A stretch of 64,000 bases of DNA from NCBI GenBank assembly GCA_041391965.1, contig JAWKMZ010000001.1:62001-126000 (forward strand), written 5' to 3'. Within the stretch, counting starts at the first letter, position 1; each line of letters starts with the position of its first letter. The notes under the pieces are model-generated. The model ran no database searches, was not told where the DNA came from, and saw only the letters and a program-made list of their open reading frames with translations. Positions 34,289 to 42,273 of this stretch are shown piece by piece. Made by a program: the position numbers and the translations under genes. The stretch is from JAWKMZ01 sp041391965 (GTDB lineage: Bacteria; Bacteroidota; Bacteroidia; Flavobacteriales; Flavobacteriaceae).

Positions 34289-35065
34289 ATGAGAAGAGGA
34301 AATTCCAAAGTTAAATTATTGATTGGTGCAGCCATTGTGCTTTTTGCAGTCTTTAAATATTGTGCAAGCGCAGAAACCAACCCTTACACAGGAAAAAAAC
34401 AACACATTACCATAACTGAAGATCAAGAAATTGCACTTGGTTTACAAAGTTTACCTCAAATGGAACAACAGTATGGTGGCATCTATCCAAATGCACAATA
34501 CCAAGCTTTTTTAGAAAATGTTGGTCATAAATTAGTTAACAACAGTATCGCAAAACAAACAGGCTACCAATTTGATTTTCATTTACTTGCAGACCCAAAC
34601 ACCATCAATGCGTTTGCATTACCTGGAGGTCAAGTTTTTATTACTTATGCGTTATTTTCCAAATTAGAAAACGAAGACCAATTAGCTGGTGTTATAGGAC
34701 ATGAAATTGGTCATGTGGTTGGACGTCATTCGGCTGACCGAATGTCTAAGCAAGGATTAACAGAAGGCATTCTAAATGGAGTTGCCGTTGGTGTCGATCC
34801 CAACACAGCTCAAGGTGCAGCAGCCATTGCAAGTATGATTAACATGAAATATGGACGTGATGATGAATTAGAAAGTGATGACCTTGGTGTCCGTTTTATG
34901 ATAGATGCTGGCTACAATCCTGAAGAAATGATTGGTGTTATGGAAATTTTAAAAGCCGCTTCTGGACCTAATAGAACACCAGAATTTCAAAGCACACATC
35001 CAGACCCAGAAAATAGAATTGAGAAAATAAAAGAAGCTATTGTTAAATACAAAAAAGCCTCTTAA
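34289..35065 (+). CDS. M48-family zinc metalloprotease
   Basis: A 258-aa peptidase. The zinc motif HEIGHVVGRHSADRM is HExxH with the following His/Arg typical of the Ste24/BepA (M48) group; ELESDDLGVRFM carries the third zinc ligand. The N-terminus has a hydrophobic segment (LLIGAAIVLFAVFKYC) and may be a membrane anchor or lipoprotein signal with Cys at FKYC. Unlike HtpX it lacks multiple spans, so it is closer to periplasmic BepA/LoiP proteins of outer-membrane quality control. The terminator hairpin overlaps its stop codon. Confidence 0.93.
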   Translation: MRRGNSKVKLLIGAAIVLFAVFKYCASAETNPYTGKKQHITITEDQEIALGLQSLPQMEQQYGGIYPNAQYQAFLENVGHKLVNNSIAKQTGYQFDFHLLADPNTINAFALPGGQVFITYALFSKLENEDQLAGVIGHEIGHVVGRHSADRMSKQGLTEGILNGVAVGVDPNTAQGAAAIASMINMKYGRDDELESDDLGVRFMIDAGYNPEEMIGVMEILKAASGPNRTPEFQSTHPDPENRIEKIKEAIVKYKKAS

Positions 35066-35079
35066 TCAAGAGGCTTTTT
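35052..35079 (+). terminator. Terminator hairpin overlapping the M48 protease stop codon
   Basis: A perfect 12-bp stem (aaaaagcctctt 35052-35063 with 35068-35079) and 4-nt loop. The TAA at 35063-35065 lies at the stem-loop junction, so the last three codons form the left arm. Five T close the right arm. An ankyrin gene ends at 35095 on the other strand. Confidence 0.85.
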
Positions 35080-35094
35080 AACTAATTTTATAGC

Positions 35095-35478
35095 TTAAGA
35101 TAAGCTTTTAATATAGGCTTCTGCATCTTTTGCATTCGATAACTCAGCATATTTTAAAGCGGTAAATCCTTTATCCGATTTTTTATCAAGTTTAGCACCT
35201 TGTTCAACTAAAAATTTCAAAATAGCAACTCGGTTAAACTTGGCTGCGTACATTGCTGGTGTCAATCCGTTTGATTTTGAATTAACATCAGCACCTAATT
35301 CAATAAGTTTCTTAACAGTTTCAAGATCTCCTTTTACAATAGACATACAAAAAGGACTCACTTCAGAAGTTCCTTTAGCAACAAATGAAGTTGTAGAAGT
35401 ATCAGATAAAGTTTTGGCGTTTAAGGTTGTTAACGTAAACCCAAGCGCAATTGAGGTAATAATGATTGTTTTTTTCAT
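35095..35478 (-). CDS. Secreted ankyrin-repeat protein
   Basis: 127 aa with a signal peptide (MKKTIIITSIALGFTLTTLNA) and two to three ankyrin repeats in the mature part: FCMSIVKGDLETVKKLIELG, then LTPAMYAAKFNRVAILKFLV and FTALKYAELSNAKDAEAYI. It is a protein-binding scaffold, probably periplasmic. No partner gene can be inferred; the divergent gene is gpmI, 173 bp away. Confidence 0.88.
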   Translation of the reverse strand: MKKTIIITSIALGFTLTTLNAKTLSDTSTTSFVAKGTSEVSPFCMSIVKGDLETVKKLIELGADVNSKSNGLTPAMYAAKFNRVAILKFLVEQGAKLDKKSDKGFTALKYAELSNAKDAEAYIKSLS

Positions 35479-35623
35479 GATGAAAGATTTAAATTAATTG
35501 ATTGTTTTTTGATTATATATATAACAGACGAGTCTTTTCATTAAGTGTTACAGTTTAAAAATTTTATAACATTTCTTTAACTTTTTTATAGACCTAATTG
35601 AAGTAATTCGGTTTTTAAACTTT

Positions 35624-35631
35624 TATCTTTG
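35624..35631 (+). promoter_or_regulatory. Minus-7 promoter box TATCTTTG of gpmI
   Basis: An exact TAnnTTTG box 20 nt before the gpmI ATG. A TTG lies at 35598-35600, 23 bp upstream, at the outer edge of the accepted minus-33 spacing. Confidence 0.65.
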
Positions 35632-35651
35632 ATACTTAAAGTAAATTTCAA

Positions 35652-37172
35652 ATGAATAAAAAAGTCATTCTTATGATTCTTGATGGTTGGGGAAAATCTC
35701 CAGACCCAAAAGTTTCCGCCATAGATAATGCTCAAACACCATTTATAGATTCACTATATCACAACTATCCAAATGCGTCTTTACGGACTGATGGTCTGCA
35801 TGTTGGCTTGCCAGAAGGTCAAATGGGAAATAGTGAAGTTGGACATATGAATCTTGGTGCTGGACGTATTGTTTATCAAGATTTAGCAAAAATAAATCTC
35901 GCAGTTAAAAATCATACACTTGCTAAAGAACAAGTGCTTTTGAATGCCTTCAAATATGCACAAACCAACCACAAATCCGTTCATTTGTTAGGATTATTAA
36001 GTGATGGTGGTGTTCATTCTCATATCAATCATCTATTTGGTTTATTAGATGCTGCTGAAGATTTTGGGCTCAAAAACGTGTTTGTTCACGCTTTTACTGA
36101 TGGTCGCGATGTCGATCCAAAATCGGGTTTTGGATTTGTCACTGCTTTAGAAGAACACATCAAAAATACCAATGCAAAATTAGCAACCATTACTGGTCGT
36201 TATTATGCCATGGACAGAGATAAACGTTGGGAACGCATTAAATTAGCTTATGATGCTTTAGTGAATGGTAAAGGGGAAGCCTCAACCAACGCAACGCAAA
36301 GCATTGAAAAAAGTTATGAAAACGATGTCACTGATGAATTTTTGAAACCCATCATTATGCAAAACGATTTTGAACAACCTATTGCCACCATCAACAATGA
36401 TGATGTGGTTATCTTTTTCAATTTCAGAACTGATAGAGGACGTCAATTAACCGAAGCTTTGACACAATTTGATTTCCACGAACAAAATATGCATAAACTC
36501 AATTTGTATTATGTAACGATGACCAATTACGATGAGTCTTTTAAAAACATCAACGTTATTTTTGAAAAGGATAACCTAACAGAAACCTTAGGCGAAGTCC
36601 TTGAAAAACATCATAAAAAACAAATTCGAATTGCCGAAACTGAGAAATATCCTCATGTCACTTTTTTCTTTTCAGGTGGACGCGAATTGCCTTTTAAAGG
36701 TGAAACCAGAATTTTAAGAAACTCTCCAAAAGTAGCAACCTACGATTTACAACCCGAAATGAGTGCTTTTGAACTACGTGATGCTTTAATACCTGAACTC
36801 AAAAAAGGTAATGTTGATTTTGTGTGCTTAAATTTTGCCAATGGCGATATGGTTGGACATACAGGTGTTATGAAAGCTGCCATTAAAGCTTGTGAAGCCG
36901 TGGATACTTGCGTAAAAGACGTTGTAACCGTCGCTTTAGAAAATAATTACACCACGCTTTTAATTGCTGATCATGGCAATTGTGAAACAATGATAAATCC
37001 AGATGGCACACCAAATACAGCACATACAACCAATCCAGTTCCTATCATTTTAATCGACAAAGAGTTAAAACACATAAATGATGGGATTTTAGGCGATTTA
37101 GCTCCAACCATCCTTAAGCTTATGGGTATTAAACAACCAAAAATAATGACACAACACACTCTTATTGAATAG
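35652..37172 (+). CDS. gpmI: 2,3-bisphosphoglycerate-independent phosphoglycerate mutase
   Basis: A 506-aa alkaline-phosphatase-superfamily enzyme interconverting 3- and 2-phosphoglycerate in glycolysis and gluconeogenesis. LMILDGWG carries a metal-binding Asp and the phospho-serine nucleophile lies in GNSEVGHMNLGAGR. DGRDVDP, FNFRTDRGRQ and LIADHGNCE supply further substrate and Mn-binding residues. Length is normal. It uses its own minus-7 box. Confidence 0.98.
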   Translation: MNKKVILMILDGWGKSPDPKVSAIDNAQTPFIDSLYHNYPNASLRTDGLHVGLPEGQMGNSEVGHMNLGAGRIVYQDLAKINLAVKNHTLAKEQVLLNAFKYAQTNHKSVHLLGLLSDGGVHSHINHLFGLLDAAEDFGLKNVFVHAFTDGRDVDPKSGFGFVTALEEHIKNTNAKLATITGRYYAMDRDKRWERIKLAYDALVNGKGEASTNATQSIEKSYENDVTDEFLKPIIMQNDFEQPIATINNDDVVIFFNFRTDRGRQLTEALTQFDFHEQNMHKLNLYYVTMTNYDESFKNINVIFEKDNLTETLGEVLEKHHKKQIRIAETEKYPHVTFFFSGGRELPFKGETRILRNSPKVATYDLQPEMSAFELRDALIPELKKGNVDFVCLNFANGDMVGHTGVMKAAIKACEAVDTCVKDVVTVALENNYTTLLIADHGNCETMINPDGTPNTAHTTNPVPIILIDKELKHINDGILGDLAPTILKLMGIKQPKIMTQHTLIE

Positions 37173-37195
37173 TATAACAAAACATTTATTTATTG

Positions 37196-37203
37196 TACTT
37201 TTG
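37196..37203 (+). promoter_or_regulatory. Minus-7 promoter box TACTTTTG
   Basis: An exact TAnnTTTG box followed by C, 19 nt upstream of the ATG at 37223. It probably drives the HAD-like gene and map. Confidence 0.6.
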
Positions 37204-37222
37204 CAATGTTAAAAACTAATTG

Positions 37223-37633
37223 ATGAATTTTCAAGACAAACTCATTATAGCTATAGATTTTGATGGAACCATTGTAGAAGATGCCTATCCAAAAATAGGA
37301 AAACCAAGAATCTTTGCCTTTGAAACTTTAAAACGCTTACAAAATGATGGACATCGTTTGATTTTATGGACTTACAGAAGTGGTATTAGACTTAATGAAG
37401 CTGTAGCGTTTTGTGAAGAAAATGGCATCCGTTTTTACGCAGTTAACAAAAGTTTTCCAGAAGAACAGTTTGACTATAAAGTAAGTCGTAAAATTTATGC
37501 CGATTTGTTTATTGACGATAGAAATATTGGAGGCATTTTAGGTTGGGGCGAAATTTTTCAGATGATAACTCACGAAAAACCTCATATAAAAAATCAAACC
37601 AAAAAAGGCTTGTTTTCATTTTTAAAAAAGTAA
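37223..37633 (+). CDS. HAD-like hydrolase, BT0820 family
   Basis: About 136 aa. HAD motif I is IAIDFDGTIVED (nucleophile and acid Asp), and a C-terminal FIDDRNIGG carries the motif IV aspartates. The protein is short, with no cap domain, resembling the Bacteroides BT_0820 group of unknown substrate. The ATG at 37223 is preferred over the preceding TTG. It ends 1 bp before map, so both are probably cotranscribed. Confidence 0.88.
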   Translation: MNFQDKLIIAIDFDGTIVEDAYPKIGKPRIFAFETLKRLQNDGHRLILWTYRSGIRLNEAVAFCEENGIRFYAVNKSFPEEQFDYKVSRKIYADLFIDDRNIGGILGWGEIFQMITHEKPHIKNQTKKGLFSFLKK

Positions 37634-37634
37634 G

Positions 37635-38453
37635 ATGATTATAGTAAAATCAAAAGAAGAAATAGAATTAATGCGCGAAAGTGCTTTGGTAGTATCTAAA
37701 ACTTTAGGCATGTTGGCCAAAGAAGTAAAACCAGGTGTCACTACGCTGCAATTGGATAAAATGGCCGAAGATTTTATACGCGAACAAGGTGCCATTCCTG
37801 GGTTTTTAGGTTTGTACGATTTTCCAAATACCTTGTGCATGAGTCCTAATTCGCAAGTGGTGCATGGCTTTCCAACTAATGAGCCTTTAAAAGAAGGCGA
37901 TATCATTTCTATTGATTGTGGTGCTATAAAAAATGGCTTTTATGGAGACCACGCTTATACCTTTGCTGTTGGTGAGATTGCTCCTGACACTCAAAAACTT
38001 TTAGAGGTTACTAAAGCATCTCTTTATGTTGGTATTCGCGAATTTAAAGTTGGCAATCGTGTTGGTGATGTTGGTTATGCTATTCAAAACTTTTGCGAAG
38101 CGCATGGTTATGGCGTCGTTAGAGAATTGGTTGGTCATGGATTAGGCACTAAAATGCACGAAGACCCTGAAATGCCCAATTATGGAAAACGTGGTCGTGG
38201 CAAAAAATTTATTGAAGGAATGGTCGTTGCCATTGAACCCATGATTAATATGGGCACCCATAGAATTAAACAGCATAGAGACGGTTGGACCATCACCACT
38301 TTAGATAACAAACCTTCTGCGCATTTTGAACATGATGTCGCTATAGTTGATGGCAAACCTGAGTTACTTTCAACCTTTGCATATATTTATGAAGCTTTAG
38401 GAATTGTTAGTAATGAAGAAGATGAATTTCGTCAGGAGGCTTTGGTGCTTTAG
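37635..38453 (+). CDS. map: Type I methionine aminopeptidase
   Basis: A 272-aa metallopeptidase removing N-terminal methionine from nascent proteins. Metal ligands are visible in SIDCGAIKNGFYGDHAYTF (two Asp), GHGLGTKMHEDPEMPN (His), and the two Glu in VVAIEPMINMG and HFEHDVAIVDG. Length is somewhat above the E. coli form owing to a C-terminal extension after the second Glu. The gene ends just before a decayed GxxExxY element. Confidence 0.97.
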   Translation: MIIVKSKEEIELMRESALVVSKTLGMLAKEVKPGVTTLQLDKMAEDFIREQGAIPGFLGLYDFPNTLCMSPNSQVVHGFPTNEPLKEGDIISIDCGAIKNGFYGDHAYTFAVGEIAPDTQKLLEVTKASLYVGIREFKVGNRVGDVGYAIQNFCEAHGYGVVRELVGHGLGTKMHEDPEMPNYGKRGRGKKFIEGMVVAIEPMINMGTHRIKQHRDGWTITTLDNKPSAHFEHDVAIVDGKPELLSTFAYIYEALGIVSNEEDEFRQEALVL

Positions 38454-38463
38454 TTGTTACACT

Positions 38464-38628
38464 GAGATTCACAAAGACACACTGAGTAATTATGGACACA
38501 AAACTAACTGAGAGAATAATTGGAGCAGCTATTGAGGTTCATCGTACTTTAGGATTACTGATTAATTTCCATACCAAACTTTTAAAAGACGGAATTAAAA
38601 GATTTATAAATTCCCCTCTGTGAATCTC
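38464..38628. repeat. Inverted repeats flanking the GxxExxY remnant
   Basis: A perfect 10-bp inverted pair GAGATTCACA (38464-38473) and its complement (38619-38628) encloses the remnant. Looser matches extend outward: gttacactgag on the left, and on the right ctctgtgagaactcagag followed by ctctgtgtaataac. These have the CACAGAG/CTCTGTG style seen around such genes in Bacteroidota. Confidence 0.6.
38492..38623 (+). pseudogene. GxxExxY protein remnant with internal in-frame deletion
   Basis: An open frame of 43 codons. Residues 1-21 (including TERIIGAAIEVHRTLG) match the N-terminus of GxxExxY family proteins. Residues 22-43 (LLINFHTKLLKDGIKRF) match the C-terminal end of full-length members, which run to about 125 aa. 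The roughly 80 central residues, including the GxxExxY motif, are missing with the frame kept. The junction falls where the family has LGxGLL near the start and LGLLINF near the end, so recombination between similar sequences is plausible. It is too short to be a functional copy. Confidence 0.75.
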
Positions 38629-38662
38629 TCTGTGAGAACTCAGAGCAACTCTGTGTAATAAC

Positions 38663-39427
38663 TTGAAAAAAATATTCAAAATCATCCTAAACACCATTCC
38701 AAGACCAATACTAATTAGGTTAAGCTATTTAGTACGACCAATTTTAGCTTTTTTTCTTAGAGGAAACACATTTACAGACCCAATTGATGGCAAAAGTTTT
38801 AAAACCTTTTTACCTTATGGTTATGGTAACCAACGCACCAATGTATTATCACCTTCAACCTTAAGTTTAGAACGACATAGACTGTTATGGTTATATCTAA
38901 AAAATAAAACTGATTTCTTTACAGCACCAAAAAAAGTCTTGCATTTTGCACCAGAACAAGCCTTTTACAAACGGTTTAGGAAGATGAAAAACTTAGAGTA
39001 TGTCACAACCGATTTGATTTCGCCTTTAGCTGATGTAAAAGCAGATATTTGTAATTTGCCTTTTGATGATAATGAATTTGACCTCATACTTTGTAATCAT
39101 GTGTTAGAGCATATTCCTGATGATACCAAAGCGATGCAAGAATTATATCGTGTGATGAAGGTTGGTGGTTTGGGTGTTTTTCAAATTCCGCAAGATTTAA
39201 ATCGAGAAAAAACCTTTGAAGACCATAGCATTACAGACCGAAAAGAACGCGCTAAAATTTTTGGACAATATGACCATGTTCGTATTTATGGTCGCGATTA
39301 TTTTGATAAACTTCGCAGCATTGGTTTTAATGTTGAGGAAGTAGATTACACAGCAACACTTTCAGAAGCAGACGTTATAAAATACTGCTTAGCAAAAGGT
39401 GAAATCATTCCTGTGGTTAAAAAGTAA
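38663..39427 (+). CDS. Class I SAM-dependent methyltransferase
   Basis: 254 aa, Methyltransf_11-like. After an N-terminal helical segment (LNTIPRPILIRLSYLVRPIL) the SAM fold shows KVLHFAPEQAFY, DICNLPFDDNEFDLILCNHV, then LEHIPDDTKAMQELYRVMK and GGLGVFQIP. The first motif lacks the usual GxGxG and reads FAPE, as in a subgroup near lipid/sugar methyltransferases. The start is TTG at 38663, directly after the CTCTGTG repeat of the GxxExxY element. Substrate unknown. Confidence 0.88.
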   Translation: MKKIFKIILNTIPRPILIRLSYLVRPILAFFLRGNTFTDPIDGKSFKTFLPYGYGNQRTNVLSPSTLSLERHRLLWLYLKNKTDFFTAPKKVLHFAPEQAFYKRFRKMKNLEYVTTDLISPLADVKADICNLPFDDNEFDLILCNHVLEHIPDDTKAMQELYRVMKVGGLGVFQIPQDLNREKTFEDHSITDRKERAKIFGQYDHVRIYGRDYFDKLRSIGFNVEEVDYTATLSEADVIKYCLAKGEIIPVVKK

Positions 39428-39449
39428 GCAACCAAAAGTTTATCATCTT

Positions 39450-40433
39450 CTAATTTTCAGGAAATCCATTTAAAGACAAGGTTTCTAATTCTTTTTTATC
39501 ATTTTCAAAAATCAAAAACACTTTAAGCTCAGGATGTGTGCTTAAAAATGCTTTTACCTTCTCAATTCCCATTGCTTTAAAAGCTGTTGCATAAGCGTCT
39601 GCTGTCATACAATTATCAGCAATGACAGAAATACTCAACAAATTGGTTTTGCTTGGATAACCTGTTTTGGTATCAATAATATGTGAATAGCGATTGCCGT
39701 TTTCATCGGTTTTAAATTTTCTATAAGTGCCAGAAGTTGCCATCGCTTCATCTTTTAAAACAATAGCCTTCATAATGGATTGCGAACCATCAAAATGTGG
39801 TTTTTCAACGCCAATTTTCCACGGTTTTTGCTTTTCTATGTTAATGCCTTTGGTTCTAATTTCGCCTCCAATATCTACAATATAATTATCTATATGTTGG
39901 TTCTCTAAAAATTCGCCAATCACATCCACACCATATCCTTTGGCTATCGCATTAAAGTCTAAAAAAGTGTTGGGATTATCTTTAATAATAGTATTACCAA
40001 TGCGTTTCACTTTATTTAACCCAACTGACAACATTAAACTGTCAATTTTAAGGCTGTCTAAATTGGCTATGCGTCCTTCTGGACCAAAATCCCAAGCGTT
40101 TACCAAAACACCAATGGTTGGATCAAAAACACCTTCGGTTTGCTTGTAAATGTTTTTAGACGCATCAAACACTTTTGCAAAATGCACATCAATTGTATTT
40201 GATTCATTTCTGTTAATTTTTGAAATATCAGAATCTGGAATGTACGTTGACATTGACTTATTAATGACTTTAAACAAGCTATCAAATTGCTGTTGAAAGT
40301 TCGTTGTTTTATCTGAATAATATTGAACCGCATATGAAGTTCCAAAAACAGAACCTGAAAGCACTGTGTTTTTTGGGTCTTGCTTGCACGAAAACAGAAG
40401 AAAGACAAATAAAATATAGATGTATTTTTTCAT
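39450..40433 (-). CDS. apbE: FAD:protein FMN transferase ApbE, lipoprotein
   Basis: About 327 aa. ApbE transfers FMN from FAD to a Thr of target proteins on the outer side of the cytoplasmic membrane. The lipoprotein signal is MKKYIYILFVFLLFSC. Family features include GTSYAVQYYS, a DFNAIAKGYGVD segment, IVDIGGEIRTKG and the metal-binding ATSGTYRKF/SHIIDTKTGYP region. The ATG at 40433 gives the best signal peptide; an ATG at 40448 is possible. Expected targets are NqrB and NqrC, encoded about 5 kb away on the same strand. Confidence 0.96.
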   Translation of the reverse strand: MKKYIYILFVFLLFSCKQDPKNTVLSGSVFGTSYAVQYYSDKTTNFQQQFDSLFKVINKSMSTYIPDSDISKINRNESNTIDVHFAKVFDASKNIYKQTEGVFDPTIGVLVNAWDFGPEGRIANLDSLKIDSLMLSVGLNKVKRIGNTIIKDNPNTFLDFNAIAKGYGVDVIGEFLENQHIDNYIVDIGGEIRTKGINIEKQKPWKIGVEKPHFDGSQSIMKAIVLKDEAMATSGTYRKFKTDENGNRYSHIIDTKTGYPSKTNLLSISVIADNCMTADAYATAFKAMGIEKVKAFLSTHPELKVFLIFENDKKELETLSLNGFPEN

Positions 40434-40505
40434 TTTATATTTTGTCATAAATTCACGAATGATTTTCAGAGTAAAGAATATTTATTAGTGAACTTGTAGT
40501 AGATT

Positions 40506-40883
40506 TTAGTTTAAATTAGTTTCAATTACTTGGATGCCATTATACTCAATTAAGTAGTCTTCGTTTAAATAAACAGGTAAATCATCACCATTTGGATTGC
40601 CCAAACCAACACCTGCATACAGCACTTTAGCATCTTGTGCCATAGCGTGTTTTTTAAAGGTTTCCATCCAAACTACATCATAATTATTTGGGTTTTCAGG
40701 TAACTTTACAACTCTAACAATCACAAAAAAATACTGCTTATTTTTATCCATACACACAAATTGTGGATGCTTCTTAAGCTTACTATTAATGGCAATAAAT
40801 TCAAAACCGCGTTGTTCTAAATCTTTACCAACATGGTTCATAGCAAGGTTGTGTAATTCTTGTTCTGTCAATGGTATGCTCAT
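40506..40883 (-). CDS. Conserved small protein near apbE and nqr, function unknown
   Basis: 125 aa, soluble, starting MSIPLTEQELHNLAMNHVGK. It has a mixed alpha/beta pattern with VCMDKNKQYFFVIVRVV and LYAGVGLGNPNGDDLPVY, faintly like a restriction-endonuclease-type or Vsr-like fold core, but I see no confident catalytic set. Related proteins sit beside apbE/nqr in flavobacteria and have been labelled as NqrF-like; that label is not supported, since ferredoxin cysteines are absent. The ATG at 40883 is chosen because an exact minus-7 box lies 4 nt upstream, inside the longer frame that opens at 40928. Confidence 0.72.
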   Translation of the reverse strand: MSIPLTEQELHNLAMNHVGKDLEQRGFEFIAINSKLKKHPQFVCMDKNKQYFFVIVRVVKLPENPNNYDVVWMETFKKHAMAQDAKVLYAGVGLGNPNGDDLPVYLNEDYLIEYNGIQVIETNLN

Positions 40884-40887
40884 ATTA

Positions 40888-40895
40888 CAAAAGTA
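40888..40895 (-). promoter_or_regulatory. Minus-7 promoter box TACTTTTG, 4 nt from the start codon
   Basis: An exact TAnnTTTG box on the minus strand. Only TAAT separates it from the ATG at 40883, the same spacing seen at tatA, so a leaderless transcript is predicted. Confidence 0.5.
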
Positions 40896-40970
40896 AAATA
40901 AATGTTCAGATTGATGATGACTTTTCAATTTTTAATCGATGTACATCTACAACTATTAATCAATACCATT

Positions 40971-41741
40971 ATGAAATCTACAAAGCTTTTAATTTTTATT
41001 TTAATTGCATCTGTCATCATTTCTTGTAGCTCTGACAATAACAACAAAGGAAATGATTTCACAAATTTTAACTCACAAATATGCAATACTATAACAGGAC
41101 CAACAGCAGCCTATTGGGATTATGCAAACGGCGTACCACCTCCATTTAATGAAGTTCCCATTCTAAGTAATCCTGGAAGCCAATTTATTCACAGCCAACA
41201 GCCTTATTTAGGACTTATTATTCCTCAAGGGTACACTGCTTTTGAAGATCAAAATCCTCAAACCTTACCTTTAGGAGTAAATGTTATAAGAAATGATAAT
41301 GCGGTCGTTTGGAGGTATGTTCCATTAGCTTCGTTTCCAAATAATTTTTCTGTGAACGACATTTTAGCCACAGAAATAAATGGCATGTTTAACTTTTATG
41401 GTTTTAATGGAACCAATTTTGAGGTCTTATGTCAAAACAATCCACCTCCAACAATAGAGTTGGGCATAAAAAGGACCTTTAGTTCTCGACTCATCCGATT
41501 TGGAAACTTTACGGGATTGGTTTGGGTAAGTGTTGTACAGGTAGAAGGCTTGCCTACCCTTTCTGTTTCCTCTTCAGTGTCTTCTGGTCCTACAAATGAA
41601 TTTAACAACTTGGCTATGGATGTCTTTTTACCATTAAGTTTTCAATTATTAGTAAATGAAAGTGGAACACTTTCTGATAGAGATGGTGATGGAGTTCCTG
41701 ACGTTTATGATAGTGAACCAGATAATCCTAATGTTCATTAA
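40971..41741 (+). CDS. Lipoprotein of unknown function with a TSP3-like acidic end
   Basis: About 256 aa. The lipoprotein signal (MKSTKLLIFILIASVIISC) is followed by SSDNNNKG, an acidic/serine-rich start often seen on surface-exported flavobacterial lipoproteins. The body is beta-rich without a known motif. The extreme C-terminus, DRDGDGVPDVYDSEPDN, matches a calcium-binding thrombospondin type 3 repeat. The ATG at 40971 is chosen over upstream in-frame ATGs because only this one gives a signal peptide at the N-terminus. The next lipoprotein gene starts 10 bp later. Confidence 0.78.
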   Translation: MKSTKLLIFILIASVIISCSSDNNNKGNDFTNFNSQICNTITGPTAAYWDYANGVPPPFNEVPILSNPGSQFIHSQQPYLGLIIPQGYTAFEDQNPQTLPLGVNVIRNDNAVVWRYVPLASFPNNFSVNDILATEINGMFNFYGFNGTNFEVLCQNNPPPTIELGIKRTFSSRLIRFGNFTGLVWVSVVQVEGLPTLSVSSSVSSGPTNEFNNLAMDVFLPLSFQLLVNESGTLSDRDGDGVPDVYDSEPDNPNVH

Positions 41742-41751
41742 ACCGACTATT

Positions 41752-42192
41752 ATGAAAAAACAATGGCTCATTTTTATACTTACATTAAGCATATTTAATG
41801 CTTGTTCAAAAAAAAGTAATGATGATAAAATTACAAACAACAATTGCCCAAAAACCAACACATCTCGTCCTGAAATTATTGGAGACTGGAAATTTACTGG
41901 CACCAAAATTAATGATGAGTTAATTGTTGAAGATTGCGATTTACAAACGACACTTAAAGTCACAGAGTCTCAATTTACTTGGAACAATTACTCTGACGCT
42001 AACTGTAGTACCCTAACAATAATTACTAACTGTTACAGTATTGAAAATAATAATGAGATTGTCTATTATGATGAATTTGGTAATACTACAGGGTTTTCAC
42101 AAAAAATTTTAACATTAAACAGTACAAATCTTATTTTACAAAATCCAAGTAATGGAGTTGACCTCGTAACAGAAAATTATGAGAAACTTTAA
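41752..42192 (+). CDS. Lipocalin-like lipoprotein
   Basis: About 146 aa. The signal MKKQWLIFILTLSIFNAC ends in a lipidated Cys, followed by a short polar linker. The domain opens EIIGDWKFTGTKIND, the G-x-W start of a lipocalin-like beta-barrel, and continues with alternating strands (LQTTLKVTESQFTW). It probably binds a small hydrophobic ligand or acts as a surface antigen. It forms a two-gene unit with the preceding lipoprotein. The ATG at 41752 is chosen for the signal peptide. Confidence 0.78.
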   Translation: MKKQWLIFILTLSIFNACSKKSNDDKITNNNCPKTNTSRPEIIGDWKFTGTKINDELIVEDCDLQTTLKVTESQFTWNNYSDANCSTLTIITNCYSIENNNEIVYYDEFGNTTGFSQKILTLNSTNLILQNPSNGVDLVTENYEKL

Positions 42193-42273
42193 GTATTTCT
42201 ATGTATAAATTCATTTAATTTAAGTTACTAAAGTAAAAAAAACGCTTATTTTTTAGTATCTTAGAAATAAAAA

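Noticed and set aside
38492..38623. Genuine 43-aa small protein
   Set aside because: Both halves match opposite ends of the GxxExxY family, so an internal deletion explains it better than a new small gene.
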